Assembly (NCBI RefSeq): GCF_013408095.1
Contig: NZ_JACBZF010000007.1
Location: 1-64,000 of the forward strand
DNA: 64,000 nucleotides
Direction: 5' to 3'
Source: Novosphingobium marinum
Lineage (GTDB): Bacteria > Pseudomonadota > Alphaproteobacteria > Sphingomonadales > Sphingomonadaceae
The notes beneath the pieces were generated by a model. The model was not told the origin of the DNA. It worked only from the letters and a program-made list of their open reading frames with translations, and ran no database searches. Within the stretch, counting starts at the first letter, position 1, and every line of letters begins with the position of its first letter. Of the stretch, positions 35,337 through 44,799 are shown piece after piece. The position numbers and the translations under genes are program-made.

Positions 35337-37556
35337 ATGTCGAAGCAATCGATGAAATCGGGCGTCGCGCTGTGCCTGGGTGGAGTGACTGCCGGCCTGC
35401 TGGCAAGCACGCCCGGTTATGCCCAGCAGGCTCAGGACGAGGTCGATGCGCGGGAGGGTGTCATCGTCGTCACCGCGCAACGTCGCGAAGAACGGCTGCA
35501 GGACGTTCCTCTTTCGATCACCGCGCAAAGCGGCGACCAGCTCGCCCAGGCGGGAGTCGACGACATCCGCGATCTCGGCAACGTCGTTCCGGGCCTGACC
35601 TTCACCACCCAGGGCGCCTTCGCCGCGCCGACCATCCGCGGGGTCCAGTCGACCGTGGCGCTGGCAGGGGCCGATTCGCCCGTCGCCATCTACGTCGACG
35701 GCGTTTACCAGCCGAACCAGCTCGCCAATGTCTTCGAACTTGCGGACATCGAGCGGCTCGAAGTGCTCAAGGGTCCGCAGGGCACCCTGTTCGGCCGTAA
35801 CGCCACTGCCGGAGCGATCGTCATCCACACGCGCAAGCCGACATTCGACGTCGCCGGATCGATCGAGGTAAGCGAGGGCATCTTCTTCGGTGGCGGCGCG
35901 CGAACCTCTACCGACACCACGATCAAGGGGTACGTCTCGGGGCCGGTCGTGCCCGATCTGCTCGCTGCGAGCGTTTCGGGATATTACGAGTATATCGACG
36001 GGTATCTCACGAACCTGCGCACCGGCGGGCAGACCGGCATGGTCCGCAAGTACAACGTCGGGCTGAAGCTGCTGTTCACGCCAACGGACAATCTCGAGTT
36101 CCTGGCCTCGGGATCGATCGGCAAGCGCACCGATTTCGCCGCGATGGCGACACAGCCGCTGCGCGGCAACTCGGCTTCGCAGTTCTACCCGGACTCGGTG
36201 GTGCCCGACGAGCCCTGGCACGTGGCGACCGAACTGGAGCGCGGATCGAACCCGACGCGCGTAGAGACCAAGGCGATCTCGCTGACCGGCAAGCTCGATC
36301 TCGACGGCATCGGCACGATCACCTCGATCACCGCGTACCAGGATATCGAGGCCCGGATAACGGTCGACATCGATGCGGCCTATTCGCCGCAGTGCTCGGC
36401 CGCGTTCGCCTGCATTCTCTACGACGAGGACTATCCCGAGGAGACCTTCCAGCAGGAATTGTCTTTCGCCTCCGAGAAGTTCGGCGCGGTCAGTTTCGTG
36501 GCCGGCGCATTCTACTACCGCGACAGCCACTACATGGGCAACGGCATCCAGCCGCTGCTGACGCCCACGGGCAGGGTGGACCCGAGCCGGACCTACGCCG
36601 TCGAATTCAACTCGACGATCAAGACCCGCGCCTGGGCCGCTTTCGGCGAGGTCAGCGTCGACGTTTCGGACAGCCTGCACCTGATCGGCGGGCTGCGTTA
36701 CAGCCGCGAACGTCGCTATGGCCTGGGCGACGCGGTGCCGCGCTTCCCGACGACGGGGGCGGTCGTATCCGACGCATGGACCCCTCGCGTGTCGGTGCGT
36801 TACGACATCACTCCCGACATGAACATCTACGCGACATTCTCGCGCGGGTTCAAAAGCGCGGTGCTCGATACGACCGGCCAGTCCAACAATTTCGCCAACC
36901 CCGAGAAACTGACCAGCTACGAAGTCGGCTTCAAGGCCGCCCAACCCGGCTTTTCGGTTTCGCTGGCGGCGTTCTACTACGATTACACCGATCTCCAGGT
37001 CCAGTTCTTCGACGGCACGAACACCATCCTCGCCAATGCGGCGGACGCCACCATCTACGGACTGGACGGCGACCTGACGATCGGGCTGGGCGAGGCCTTC
37101 GAATTCCGCCTGCTCGGCTCCTGGCTGCCCGAGGCGAAGTACGATGTCTTCGAGAACGGCGTTGCCTTCGCCCTTCCGAATTCGGCGGCGGGGATGTCGC
37201 AGGTCGTCGTGGATGCGAGCGGGCAGCGTCTGCTCAAGGCAGCCAGGCTGACCGGCAGCGCCTCGGTTCGCTACGAGGACTATGTCGGTTCGGGAACGCT
37301 CGACGGCAATGTCACGCTTTCGTATTCGAGCGCCTACAGTTTCGACTTGCTCGACAGGGTCAGGACGGGTCCCTACGCCATTCTCAATGCGCAGCTCGGC
37401 TATCGGCCCGGCGACGGAGGATTGCGCGTGTCCGTTTTCGGCAAGAACATCACCAACAAGGCCTATTTCACGAGCGCGCTGCTCGGAAACCAGGCCGACG
37501 CTCCCGTCTATTCGCCTCCCCGGCAGGTCGGCGTCCGTCTGCAGTATGAGTTCTGA
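35337..37556 (+). CDS. TonB-dependent outer-membrane receptor
   Basis: A 739-residue receptor: signal peptide (ending TPGYAQQ), TonB-box-like GVIVVTAQRREERLQDVP, plug with LKGPQGTLFGRNATAGAIV, and barrel ending VRLQYEF. GGAGGGAAGG precedes the ATG. It is monocistronic, with its own upstream region, and converges on a TetR gene 13 bases later. Probably imports the substrate of the neighbouring CoA module; ligand unknown. Confidence 0.93.
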   Translation: MSKQSMKSGVALCLGGVTAGLLASTPGYAQQAQDEVDAREGVIVVTAQRREERLQDVPLSITAQSGDQLAQAGVDDIRDLGNVVPGLTFTTQGAFAAPTIRGVQSTVALAGADSPVAIYVDGVYQPNQLANVFELADIERLEVLKGPQGTLFGRNATAGAIVIHTRKPTFDVAGSIEVSEGIFFGGGARTSTDTTIKGYVSGPVVPDLLAASVSGYYEYIDGYLTNLRTGGQTGMVRKYNVGLKLLFTPTDNLEFLASGSIGKRTDFAAMATQPLRGNSASQFYPDSVVPDEPWHVATELERGSNPTRVETKAISLTGKLDLDGIGTITSITAYQDIEARITVDIDAAYSPQCSAAFACILYDEDYPEETFQQELSFASEKFGAVSFVAGAFYYRDSHYMGNGIQPLLTPTGRVDPSRTYAVEFNSTIKTRAWAAFGEVSVDVSDSLHLIGGLRYSRERRYGLGDAVPRFPTTGAVVSDAWTPRVSVRYDITPDMNIYATFSRGFKSAVLDTTGQSNNFANPEKLTSYEVGFKAAQPGFSVSLAAFYYDYTDLQVQFFDGTNTILANAADATIYGLDGDLTIGLGEAFEFRLLGSWLPEAKYDVFENGVAFALPNSAAGMSQVVVDASGQRLLKAARLTGSASVRYEDYVGSGTLDGNVTLSYSSAYSFDLLDRVRTGPYAILNAQLGYRPGDGGLRVSVFGKNITNKAYFTSALLGNQADAPVYSPPRQVGVRLQYEF

Positions 37557-37569
37557 CGGGCGGGGCGGT

Positions 37570-38274
37570 CTAGCCGGACAGGCCGTCGATCTTGGCTTCA
37601 AGGCGGCTTACCGCCGCCGCGATGCTGCTGATATCCGCCGGCTGTTTCTCGGCCCGGAGACCGTCGAGCATCATGTCGACGTAGGAACGGGCGAGAAGGT
37701 CGGCATCGGCCTGCCGTCCCGCCAGCGAGGTGCGCATCGCGACATGCTCGAGCCCGCCGAAAAGCATGTCGCGGACCATTGCGCTGTCGAGGTCGGCACG
37801 CAGTTCTCCACTGGCGATGCCATCCTCGACGGTTTCGACGACCGTGTTGGTGAAGCGCCGGTTCAGCCGGTGAAGCGGCGAGCCCTGATAGTCGGCCCAG
37901 CGCAGTTCCTGATAGTAGACCTTATGAAGCCTCGGCGTTTCTTCCATGTTGCGCAGGAACGAGATCGCGATCCGCGTAAGCCGTGCGCGTGCGCCTTTGA
38001 CGCTTTCGAGTTCGTCCAGAAGGCGCACGATGAACGGCGTCGCCCAGTCGGTAAGGACCTGGTTCACCAGCGCCTGCTTGCTGTCGAAGTAGCGGTAGAC
38101 GAGCGCTTCGGAAACGTTCGCCTCGGTCGCGATGCGGGCTACCGAAACGCCCGCCATGCCGCGGGCTTCCAGAAGCCGCTTCGCCGCCGCCTTGATTTCG
38201 CCGGGGCGATCGCTCTTGCGCCTGCGCCAGGCGGGGCCATTGTCTTCCGCGATGTCGGATCCGGTTGTGCTCAT
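37570..38274 (-). CDS. TetR family transcriptional regulator
   Basis: A 234-residue TetR protein with a basic N-terminal extension (NGPAWRRRKSDRPGE) and HTH (AAAKRLLEARGMAGVSVARIATEANVSEALVYRYFDSKQAL, about 25-70). It is divergent from the hot-dog/AMP-ligase operon starting at 38355, with only 80 bases between, and therefore probably controls it. The start MSTTGSD is chosen over an upstream frame extension of 26 residues that shows no similarity. Confidence 0.85.
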   Translation of the reverse strand: MSTTGSDIAEDNGPAWRRRKSDRPGEIKAAAKRLLEARGMAGVSVARIATEANVSEALVYRYFDSKQALVNQVLTDWATPFIVRLLDELESVKGARARLTRIAISFLRNMEETPRLHKVYYQELRWADYQGSPLHRLNRRFTNTVVETVEDGIASGELRADLDSAMVRDMLFGGLEHVAMRTSLAGRQADADLLARSYVDMMLDGLRAEKQPADISSIAAAVSRLEAKIDGLSG

Positions 38275-38354
38275 GACGCAGATCAACCACCATTCGGTCG
38301 CTGTCGCAAGTCGACGCGTGGAAACGGGGGACGCTCTGGCCGGGGCAGGCATTC

Positions 38355-38789
38355 ATGACTCGTGAGGTGACCACACCTGAGCTCGAGCCGGGAACGTTCC
38401 TCATAACGTCCGGCATGGACGACCGTGCCCGGGCAAGTTGCAAGGCGCTTCCGAGAGCGGACGGCAACGCGCACCCGATCTTCGCGTTCATCGCCGCGCT
38501 CGGTGGCATGGGAACATCGATCGCGGCGCTGTGCGAGTTGTGCGGGTCGTCGATCGAGGCCGGACCCGTCCTGGCAAGCACCCGCATCAGGTGGCTGGCT
38601 CCCATGACCGTCGATAGCGAATATGGAGTGGAAGCACGGATCGTCGATACCGTCGCGAAGCAAAGCCGCCGGTTCGGGAAGGCGATCCATGCGAGGATCC
38701 GGTTCACCGTGCTGCATGGCGAGACCGAATGCGCCGAAGTGGATATCCACATGATATTGCCCGAACGGGAGAGCGACGATGAGCGATGA
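38355..38789 (+). CDS. Hot-dog-fold protein, FAS1-like dehydratase type (MaoC partner)
   Basis: A 144-residue hot-dog protein (HPIFAFIAALGGMGTS helix, VLASTRIRWLAPMTVDSEYGVEARIVDT strands) resembling the N-terminal half of MaoC-type hydratases. It overlaps the next MaoC-like gene by 11 bases. In many bacteria two such half-size proteins form one heteromeric enoyl-CoA hydratase, the catalytic Asp/His being in the partner. It starts the CoA module divergent from TetR. Confidence 0.75.
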   Translation: MTREVTTPELEPGTFLITSGMDDRARASCKALPRADGNAHPIFAFIAALGGMGTSIAALCELCGSSIEAGPVLASTRIRWLAPMTVDSEYGVEARIVDTVAKQSRRFGKAIHARIRFTVLHGETECAEVDIHMILPERESDDER

Positions 38790-39159
38790 CAGCCGCAGGA
38801 CCTGGCGGCTCGAGGCGGTGCCGGGCCTCGACATGCATTTCTGGGCAGAGATGCTCGGCGATCCCAATCCCATCCACATCGATGCATCCGCGGCGCGCGA
38901 ACTCGGCTTCGGGGACGCGACGGTCAATCCCGGCCCGACGAACCTCGCCTACGTCCTGAACCTGATCGCGGACGAATTCGATAGCGGGACCCCGAGCGAG
39001 CTGGAAGCGCGATTTTCCGGCAACGTATTGGCGGGCGACACGGTCGAGGCCGGCTTTTCGCGTCTCGAAGGCCGGGAAGGTCAGGTCGAGTTGCGGCGCC
39101 TGCCTTTGGGGGAGACGGTCCTGGAGGCGACATTCGCGATGCCGAAGACCGAAAGGTGA
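38779..39159 (+). CDS. MaoC-like dehydratase (hot-dog fold) with catalytic Asp-His
   Basis: A 126-residue MaoC-type protein. GDPNPIHIDASAARELGFGD carries the hydratase-2 motif with catalytic Asp and His (about 28-33), and NPGPTNLAYV follows. It should hydrate a 2-enoyl-CoA together with the hot-dog protein encoded 11 bases upstream in overlap. The stop overlaps the GTG start of the AMP ligase by 4 bases, so all three are coupled. Confidence 0.82.
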   Translation: MSDDSRRTWRLEAVPGLDMHFWAEMLGDPNPIHIDASAARELGFGDATVNPGPTNLAYVLNLIADEFDSGTPSELEARFSGNVLAGDTVEAGFSRLEGREGQVELRRLPLGETVLEATFAMPKTER

Positions 39160-40646
39160 GCGGGGCGACGATCCTCGGGCTGATCGAGGCGCGCGCGAGC
39201 GAGCGACCGGACGCGATCGCGCTCGACGACGGCACGCGAAAGCTCAGCTATGGCGAGCTGCTGCATGAAGCGCGACGCGTGGCCGCAGGCCTCGAGGAAA
39301 GGGGCGTCGTACGCGGTGACCGGGTCGCGATCCTTTCCGAGAATTCGATCGAATACGCGCTGTGCGAACTCGGGTGTTCGGCGATCGGGGCGATCGCGGC
39401 GTGCCTGAACTGGCGCCTTGCCGCCGCCGAACTCTCGTATTGCGTGGAACTGGTCGACCCGCGCTGCCTGCTCCATTCCGAGCGCTACTCCGAAGCTGCC
39501 GGAGCGATAGACACGGACAAGCCTGTGTTTCCGCTCGGATCCGTGCGGGCCGAACGTGCGCCGACCGGTTTCGCATCGCCGGACGACGACTGGATCATCA
39601 TCTACACGAGCGGCACGACCGGACTCCCGAAAGCCGCGCTCATCTCGCAGCAGGCGGAAATCGCGCGGATGTGCACGCTTCGCCTCGACCTGGGGCTGGC
39701 TGAGGACGACGGTTTCGTTTCGTGGACGCCGATGTTCCACATGGGCGGCAGCGAGCACATGATGGCGACGCTGATGTCGGGCGGCACCGTCCATATAGTC
39801 GACGGTTTCCAGCCCGATCGCATCGCTGCGATCCTTGCGGACAACCGCATCGGCTGGCTGCTGCTCGTGCCGGCGACCATCCTGCCGGTGATCGAGGCGA
39901 TGCGCGCGCGTTCGATCGTGCCAAGTGGCCTGAAGGCGGTGGGCTGCATGGCCGACCTCGTCCCGCAAAGCGAAATCGCCGAGGCCGTGCGGGTCTTCGA
40001 GGCACCGTTCCTGAACACGTTCGGCAGCACTGAGACCGGTATGGGACCGCTTTCGGGCAACCTGCTGGGCGAAGGGAGCGATCTCGGCGATCTTGCGAAG
40101 ACGGCCAGCTCGCTTTCGGAAATGAAGCTTTGCGATGCCGACGGCAATCCGGTCGCGCGCGGGGAAGTCGGCGAGATGCTGGTTCGCGGACCCGGGTTGT
40201 TCTCCGGCTACTGGAACGCGGACGAGGCGAACGCCGATGCCTTCCGCGACGGCTGGTACCGGATGGGCGACCTGTTTTCGCAGCGCGCGGACGGGCGTTA
40301 CGAATACGCGGGCCGGTCGAAGTACCTCATCAAGTCAGGCGGCGAGAACATCTATCCCGCCGAAATCGAGCGGCATCTGCTCGCCGATCCGCGCATCGAG
40401 CAGGCGGTCGTCGTACGCCGTCCGGACGAACGGTGGGGCGAGGTGCCGGTGGCGGTCATCGTTGCCCGGGAGCCGATGGATGAACGCGACGCCCGCGCTC
40501 TCGTCGAAGGCAAGGTCGCGAGCTTCAAGATGCCCCGCGCCTTCCTTTTCGCGACCGGCGACGAATTCGACCTCAACGTCAGCGGCAAGCCGGATCGCGC
40601 GGCCATCGAGAAGCTGGCATTGGCACGATGCCCGTCGGACAATTAA
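39156..40646 (+). CDS. AMP-forming acyl-CoA ligase (ANL superfamily)
   Basis: A 496-residue adenylating enzyme: P-loop IIIYTSGTTGLPKAA (about 150-164), the NTFGSTETG adenine motif (about 290), the YRMGDLF motif, hinge and SGGENIYPAEIE, and C-terminal catalytic Lys in NVSGKPDR. It should activate a carboxylic acid with ATP and CoA. The start is a GTG within GTGA shared with the MaoC stop. Together with the hydratase, SDR and MDR it forms a beta-oxidation-like module; the acid is not predictable. Confidence 0.88.
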   Translation: MSGATILGLIEARASERPDAIALDDGTRKLSYGELLHEARRVAAGLEERGVVRGDRVAILSENSIEYALCELGCSAIGAIAACLNWRLAAAELSYCVELVDPRCLLHSERYSEAAGAIDTDKPVFPLGSVRAERAPTGFASPDDDWIIIYTSGTTGLPKAALISQQAEIARMCTLRLDLGLAEDDGFVSWTPMFHMGGSEHMMATLMSGGTVHIVDGFQPDRIAAILADNRIGWLLLVPATILPVIEAMRARSIVPSGLKAVGCMADLVPQSEIAEAVRVFEAPFLNTFGSTETGMGPLSGNLLGEGSDLGDLAKTASSLSEMKLCDADGNPVARGEVGEMLVRGPGLFSGYWNADEANADAFRDGWYRMGDLFSQRADGRYEYAGRSKYLIKSGGENIYPAEIERHLLADPRIEQAVVVRRPDERWGEVPVAVIVAREPMDERDARALVEGKVASFKMPRAFLFATGDEFDLNVSGKPDRAAIEKLALARCPSDN

Positions 40647-40692
40647 ATCGCGCAGGCGGCGCGGTCGGAAGCCTGGTGTCGCCCAGGTTGTA

Positions 40693-40709
40693 AACGGTAC
40701 CGAACCGTT
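40693..40709. promoter_or_regulatory. Inverted repeat AACGGT-N5-ACCGTT
   Basis: A perfect 6-base inverted repeat in the 123-base gap between the AMP ligase and the SDR gene, 60 bases upstream of the SDR start. The gap is long for this otherwise coupled module, so an internal promoter with an operator is possible. No binding protein can be assigned. Confidence 0.35.
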
Positions 40710-40769
40710 CGATATTCGCCAGGAAATCGGCCGGATCAGAAGCCGCGTTCCGATCAGCAGGAGGCAGGA

Positions 40770-41534
40770 ATGAAGATCGAGGGACTTGCAGCAATCGTAA
40801 CCGGAGGCGCATCGGGCCTTGGCGGAGCAACGGCCGAGCGGCTGGCGGCGGCAGGCGCGAAGGTCACGATCTTCGATCTCAACGAGGAAGCGGGGCAGGC
40901 CCATGCAGGCAGGATCGGCGGCCGATTCCACCGCGTCGACGTGACCAGCGAGGCGGAAGTCGATGCTGCGCTCGCAGAAGCCGAAGCCGCCAACGGCAAG
41001 GCGCGTATCCTCGTCAGTTGCGCGGGCATCGCGCCCCCAGCCAAGGTCATCGCCCGCGATGGCTCGGCGATGCCTCTGGCCGATTTCGCGAAGCTGGTGA
41101 ACATCAACCTCATCGGCACGTTCAACGTGCTCTCGAAGTTCGCCGCACGTCTTCACGATGCCGAAACGGTCGGCGACGAAGAGCGCGGCGTCATCGTCAA
41201 CACGGCCAGCGTCGCCGCGTTCGAGGGTCAGATCGGGCAGGCGGCCTATTCCGCTTCCAAGGGCGGGGTCGCGGGCATGTGCCTGCCAATCGCGCGCGAA
41301 TTCGCCCGCTACGGAATCCGTGTCATGACCATCGCTCCGGGCATCTTCTGGACGCCGATGCTGGCGGGGCTTCCGCAGGAAGCGCAGGACTCGCTCGGCA
41401 AGCAGGTCCCGTTCCCAAACCGCCTCGGCAAGCCCGAGGAATACGCGCTGATGGTCGAACAGATCGTCGCCAACCCGATGCTCAACGGCGAGACGATCCG
41501 CCTCGACGGTGCGATCCGCATGGCTCCGAGGTGA
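40770..41534 (+). CDS. Short-chain dehydrogenase (3-hydroxyacyl-CoA dehydrogenase type 2-like)
   Basis: A 254-residue SDR with cofactor motif TGGASGLGGA (about 11-20), structural NxAG-type motif (SCAGIAPP) and active site NTASVAAFEGQIGQAAYSASKGG (Ser, Tyr, Lys). The ARLHDAETVGDEERGVIVNTAS insertion and FPNRLGKPEEYA end resemble type-2 3-hydroxyacyl-CoA dehydrogenases. This fits oxidation of the alcohol made by the upstream MaoC pair. Confidence 0.87.
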   Translation: MKIEGLAAIVTGGASGLGGATAERLAAAGAKVTIFDLNEEAGQAHAGRIGGRFHRVDVTSEAEVDAALAEAEAANGKARILVSCAGIAPPAKVIARDGSAMPLADFAKLVNINLIGTFNVLSKFAARLHDAETVGDEERGVIVNTASVAAFEGQIGQAAYSASKGGVAGMCLPIAREFARYGIRVMTIAPGIFWTPMLAGLPQEAQDSLGKQVPFPNRLGKPEEYALMVEQIVANPMLNGETIRLDGAIRMAPR

Positions 41535-41579
41535 TCGCCTTGACCGTCCTTGCCGGCCCGCGGGGCTAGCTTGCAGGCG

Positions 41580-42632
41580 ATGAAAGCCTGGATAACGCAC
41601 GGCTATGGCGACATGCGGCTGGAGGAGCGGGACCCACCCGATCCGAAGCCCGGCTGGGTGAAGGTAAAGGTGCTGGTCGCACAGCCCAGCATCACCGAAA
41701 TCCTGCTTTTCGAGGGCGAACGGACCTATGGCCACGAGATCATCGCGCGCCGCCTGCGCGAAGGTCCCGGCGCCCTGTTCGGACATGAATTTTCCGCGCA
41801 GGTCGTGGCTCTGGGTGAGGGCGTCACCACCCTGAAGGCAGGCGATCGCGTCGCGGCGAGGGGGTCGCATCCCGAAGGCATCGTCGGTTTCGATTACCCC
41901 GGTGCATTCGCCGAGTTCGGCGTGTTTCCCGAAAGCCTGCTTGCCCCTCTGCCACCGTCCGTGAGCGACAGCGCCGGTGCGGCGATACAGGCGCTGACCG
42001 ATTGCGTCGCCGCCGCCCATGCCGCCGCGCCGCGGCTGGACGAGACGGCAGTCGTGATCGGGCTGGGGGCGATGGGTTTCGGTTGCCTTCAGGCGGCGCG
42101 GGCAGCCGGGGCAGGCCGCGTCGTCGCGGTCGGCCGCAGGCGCGAAGCGCTCGACCTCGCGCTCGCGCTCGGTGCCGACGACGTGGTGGATGCAAGCAGC
42201 GAAGATCCGGTCGAGGCCGTCAGGAAGCTTACCGGCGGAAACGGCGCGGATGTGGTGTTCGAATGCGCGGGCGGCCCGGTGTCGCGCGGCCTTGCCGGCA
42301 ACACGACCATGATCCAGGCGGCCCGCATGGCGCGGGACGAGGCTCGGGTTATCGGCCTCGCTTTCGATGGCGACGCCGCCGTCCTGCCCTATGCCGACTT
42401 CCGCTTTCGCTCGATCCGCTTTGCCTTCCCGTCGGTCCTGACAAGAGCGCTGTTCGAACGCACCGTGGCGCTGGCGAGCGACGGGCGGGTCAGGGTCGAT
42501 CCGCTGATCGGCTGCACGCTCGACGGTCTGGAACGCCTGCCCGAAGCGTTCGATCTGACGCTGAACAAGTCGCGGCACGGCCTTATCAACCCCGCGCAAA
42601 TCAGGATTTCGCAAGCCACGGAGACGACATGA
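41580..42632 (+). CDS. Medium-chain (zinc-type) dehydrogenase family protein with altered zinc sites
   Basis: A 350-residue MDR protein. It has the GHE motif (FGHEFSAQVV), Rossmann GLGAMGFGCLQAARAAGAGRVVAV and GADVVFECAGG. The usual first catalytic-zinc Cys (CGTD region) is replaced by PSITEI, and the four-cysteine structural zinc lobe is absent (RGSHPEGIVGFDYPG). It may be a zinc-free reductase or bind metal differently. The ATG at 41580 begins the family alignment. The stop overlaps the next gene (ATGA). Confidence 0.82.
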   Translation: MKAWITHGYGDMRLEERDPPDPKPGWVKVKVLVAQPSITEILLFEGERTYGHEIIARRLREGPGALFGHEFSAQVVALGEGVTTLKAGDRVAARGSHPEGIVGFDYPGAFAEFGVFPESLLAPLPPSVSDSAGAAIQALTDCVAAAHAAAPRLDETAVVIGLGAMGFGCLQAARAAGAGRVVAVGRRREALDLALALGADDVVDASSEDPVEAVRKLTGGNGADVVFECAGGPVSRGLAGNTTMIQAARMARDEARVIGLAFDGDAAVLPYADFRFRSIRFAFPSVLTRALFERTVALASDGRVRVDPLIGCTLDGLERLPEAFDLTLNKSRHGLINPAQIRISQATETT

Positions 42633-43009
42633 CCGAAAAGGCGCTCGCCCACCACCTCTTCCAGGACATCTACTACGGCCATGTCGACAAGGGCGACATG
42701 GATACGGCGGTCACGGCGTTCCATCCCGATGTCGACTGGAGCCACGCGCAGGTCTGGGCTCATCACGAATTCGCCCGGGGCGAGCCGAGCCACCTCCATG
42801 GACGCGATGCCGTGCATGCGCTGCTCAGCGCGCGCATCCCGCAACTGAAGGATGCGGGGATCACCCACCATGTTCGAGAGATGGTGATGGAGGGCAACAA
42901 GGGCGCCTTCATCGGCGCGGTCGAGGGCCCCGGACCGGATCGCAGCTTCATGGTCTGGTTCGAGATCGCGGACGATCTGGTGAAACGCTATGCGCTGCGT
43001 CCGCTTTAG
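42629..43009 (+). CDS. SnoaL/NTF2-like protein
   Basis: A 126-residue SnoaL-like protein (LFQDIYYGHVDKGDMDTAVTAFHPDVDWSH; ending SFMVWFEIADDLVKRYALRPL). It overlaps the MDR stop by 4 bases. It is shorter than most of the others in the window and keeps the His-rich segment THHVREMVMEGN. Probably acts as an isomerase or hydratase on the product of the CoA module; not assignable. Confidence 0.8.
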   Translation: MTEKALAHHLFQDIYYGHVDKGDMDTAVTAFHPDVDWSHAQVWAHHEFARGEPSHLHGRDAVHALLSARIPQLKDAGITHHVREMVMEGNKGAFIGAVEGPGPDRSFMVWFEIADDLVKRYALRPL

Positions 43010-43054
43010 TCCGCGCGTCGGTGCCATGTGGGTTCGGAAGGACAATCGGAAAAG

Positions 43055-44080
43055 ATGAGCGAGAAGCCCCATATCGACTGGTCCACCGGAGGTAGCGGCA
43101 GGGATTTCGGCTCCTACCGAAGCGAGGACGAGTTCCTCCACGGCAAGCCCGAAAGCAGCGACCCGACGGTAAGCGAGACCTGGCTGTACATGTGGTACGT
43201 GCCCGAGGCGAAGATCGGCGCGTGGGCCTACGTCTGGGTTCACCCCAACCTCGACGTGCTGACAAGCGGGATCACCGTCTATCGCGGTCGCAAGCGGACG
43301 CACCTCGACGCCGAACTGATGGATTTTCGCGCATTTCTCCCGGCCTCCATCGTTCGCGAAGGGACCGACGGGGGCAAGGACGTCCGCTTTCCGAACAGTC
43401 TACGCCTGCGGGCGACGGACGAACCGGGATCGGTGCACCTGACATATGCCGATCCGGATCGGTCCAACTTCGTGGACGTGAATTTCGTCCCCGCCTCGCC
43501 GCCGATCGTCAGGGCGAACGATCACCATTTCGACCAGGTTCTCCGCACCGAAGGACACATGGTCCTTGACGGGCGCGAATACGCAGTGAGCGGACACGGG
43601 CTGCGCGACAGGTCGTGGGGAGAAGCGCGGCCCGAACATCGCTATCCGATCCCGCCCTTCACCTGGATGACGGGCACGTTCGCGCGGGCGGGCATCTCCT
43701 GGCATCTTTGCGCCTATGACGATCCGCAATTGAAGCCGGATTGGCTGGGCAGGATGGAAACACCCGAAAAAATCTTCCGCGAGGGCTGGCTTTATCGCGA
43801 TGGCGAGGCATTCCGGCTGCGGAGCGCCTCCCAGGTCACGCGGCGCGATCCCGATACGCTGGCGCCGCTGACCGCGCAGGTTGTTCTGGTAGACACGCTC
43901 GGGCGCCAATATCGCATCGACGGCACGGTCGAAGCCTCCGTACCGTGGAGCAACTGGCCGAACATGAGCGCGCAGGTATGCATGGCTCGCTGGGAACTCG
44001 ACGGCGAAACCGGATGGGGCGACCTGCAGGAGTTTCAATCGCCCGACTATATCCGCGCAATGTCCACGGCCTCGCGATGA
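43055..44080 (+). CDS. Lipocalin/CrtC-AttH-like (DUF7064/7065-type) protein
   Basis: A 341-residue beta-rich protein without signal peptide. WLYMWYVPEAKIGAWAYVWVHPNLD and SGHGLRDRSWGEARPEHR resemble the hydroxyneurosporene-synthase/AttH lipocalin group and the DUF7064/7065 families found in mycobacterial and sphingomonad lipid or terpene catabolic clusters. No catalytic residue is certain. The ATG at 43055 is preferred over GTG 43028. It follows the SnoaL gene by 45 bases. The family name is from memory; the role is unknown. Confidence 0.6.
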   Translation: MSEKPHIDWSTGGSGRDFGSYRSEDEFLHGKPESSDPTVSETWLYMWYVPEAKIGAWAYVWVHPNLDVLTSGITVYRGRKRTHLDAELMDFRAFLPASIVREGTDGGKDVRFPNSLRLRATDEPGSVHLTYADPDRSNFVDVNFVPASPPIVRANDHHFDQVLRTEGHMVLDGREYAVSGHGLRDRSWGEARPEHRYPIPPFTWMTGTFARAGISWHLCAYDDPQLKPDWLGRMETPEKIFREGWLYRDGEAFRLRSASQVTRRDPDTLAPLTAQVVLVDTLGRQYRIDGTVEASVPWSNWPNMSAQVCMARWELDGETGWGDLQEFQSPDYIRAMSTASR

Positions 44081-44237
44081 TGATCGGGCCGCCGGGCGGG
44101 GCAGAGGCATTAGTACCATTTAGTTCAGGTGGTTCCGCGCCGGGCAAGCGCTAGGCTCGTCAAGCGCTGGCGACCCGGCAACATGGGTACGACAAGGCGG
44201 GGCAGCGGCCCCGCGAACCGACAGGAGAAGATGCGAG

Positions 44238-44774
44238 ATGACCAAGGAAATGCAATCCGTCGAAGAACGGCTGGCAATCGTCGAGGACGAACGCGCGATC
44301 GAGAAGGTATTGGCGGACTACGCGCTGGCGCTCGACTGGATCGACATGGAGTTGCTCGACAAGGTCTTCTGGGACGACGCTGAGATCGACTACGGCTTTT
44401 TCCAGGGGTCTGGCAGGGACTTCAAGCCGGTGGTGATGGACGTCGAAAAGTCGCTGGGGCGGCGCATGCACATGGTTTCCAACGTCCGGCTGTCGGTAAC
44501 CGGCAATTCGGCGAAGGCCAGCGGCTACCACCTGTCGATCGCATCGCCCGAAGTCGACAAGCCCGTGCCCGATGGACTCAGCGTATTCGCGGGCTATTAC
44601 CTCGATACGCTTGAAAAGCGCGACGGGCGCTGGGGCATCTCCTCGCGCAAGCATATCCTTGTCGGCGGATCGCAGATTCCGGAAATCCCGCTCGAGGGAG
44701 ACATGGACGCACTCAACCGGATCGGCGAGACTCGCGGACCGCATCCCGAGCGCGACAAGCTGCCCTATCGCTGA
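44238..44774 (+). CDS. SnoaL/NTF2-like protein
   Basis: A 178-residue SnoaL-like protein (VEDERAIEKVLADYALALDWIDMELLDKVFWDDAEIDYGF; ending LDTLEKRDGRWGISSRKHILVGG). A GGAGAAG lies just upstream. A GC-rich stem (GCGGGG, loop CAGCGG, CCCCGC) at 44197-44214 lies in its 157-base leader. It resembles the SnoaL-like gene at 34415 in the helix pair and the DIDYG-type segment. Last gene before the AT-rich intergenic region. Confidence 0.82.
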   Translation: MTKEMQSVEERLAIVEDERAIEKVLADYALALDWIDMELLDKVFWDDAEIDYGFFQGSGRDFKPVVMDVEKSLGRRMHMVSNVRLSVTGNSAKASGYHLSIASPEVDKPVPDGLSVFAGYYLDTLEKRDGRWGISSRKHILVGGSQIPEIPLEGDMDALNRIGETRGPHPERDKLPYR

Positions 44775-44799
44775 GCGACACCGACTTCGCGGCCATAAA

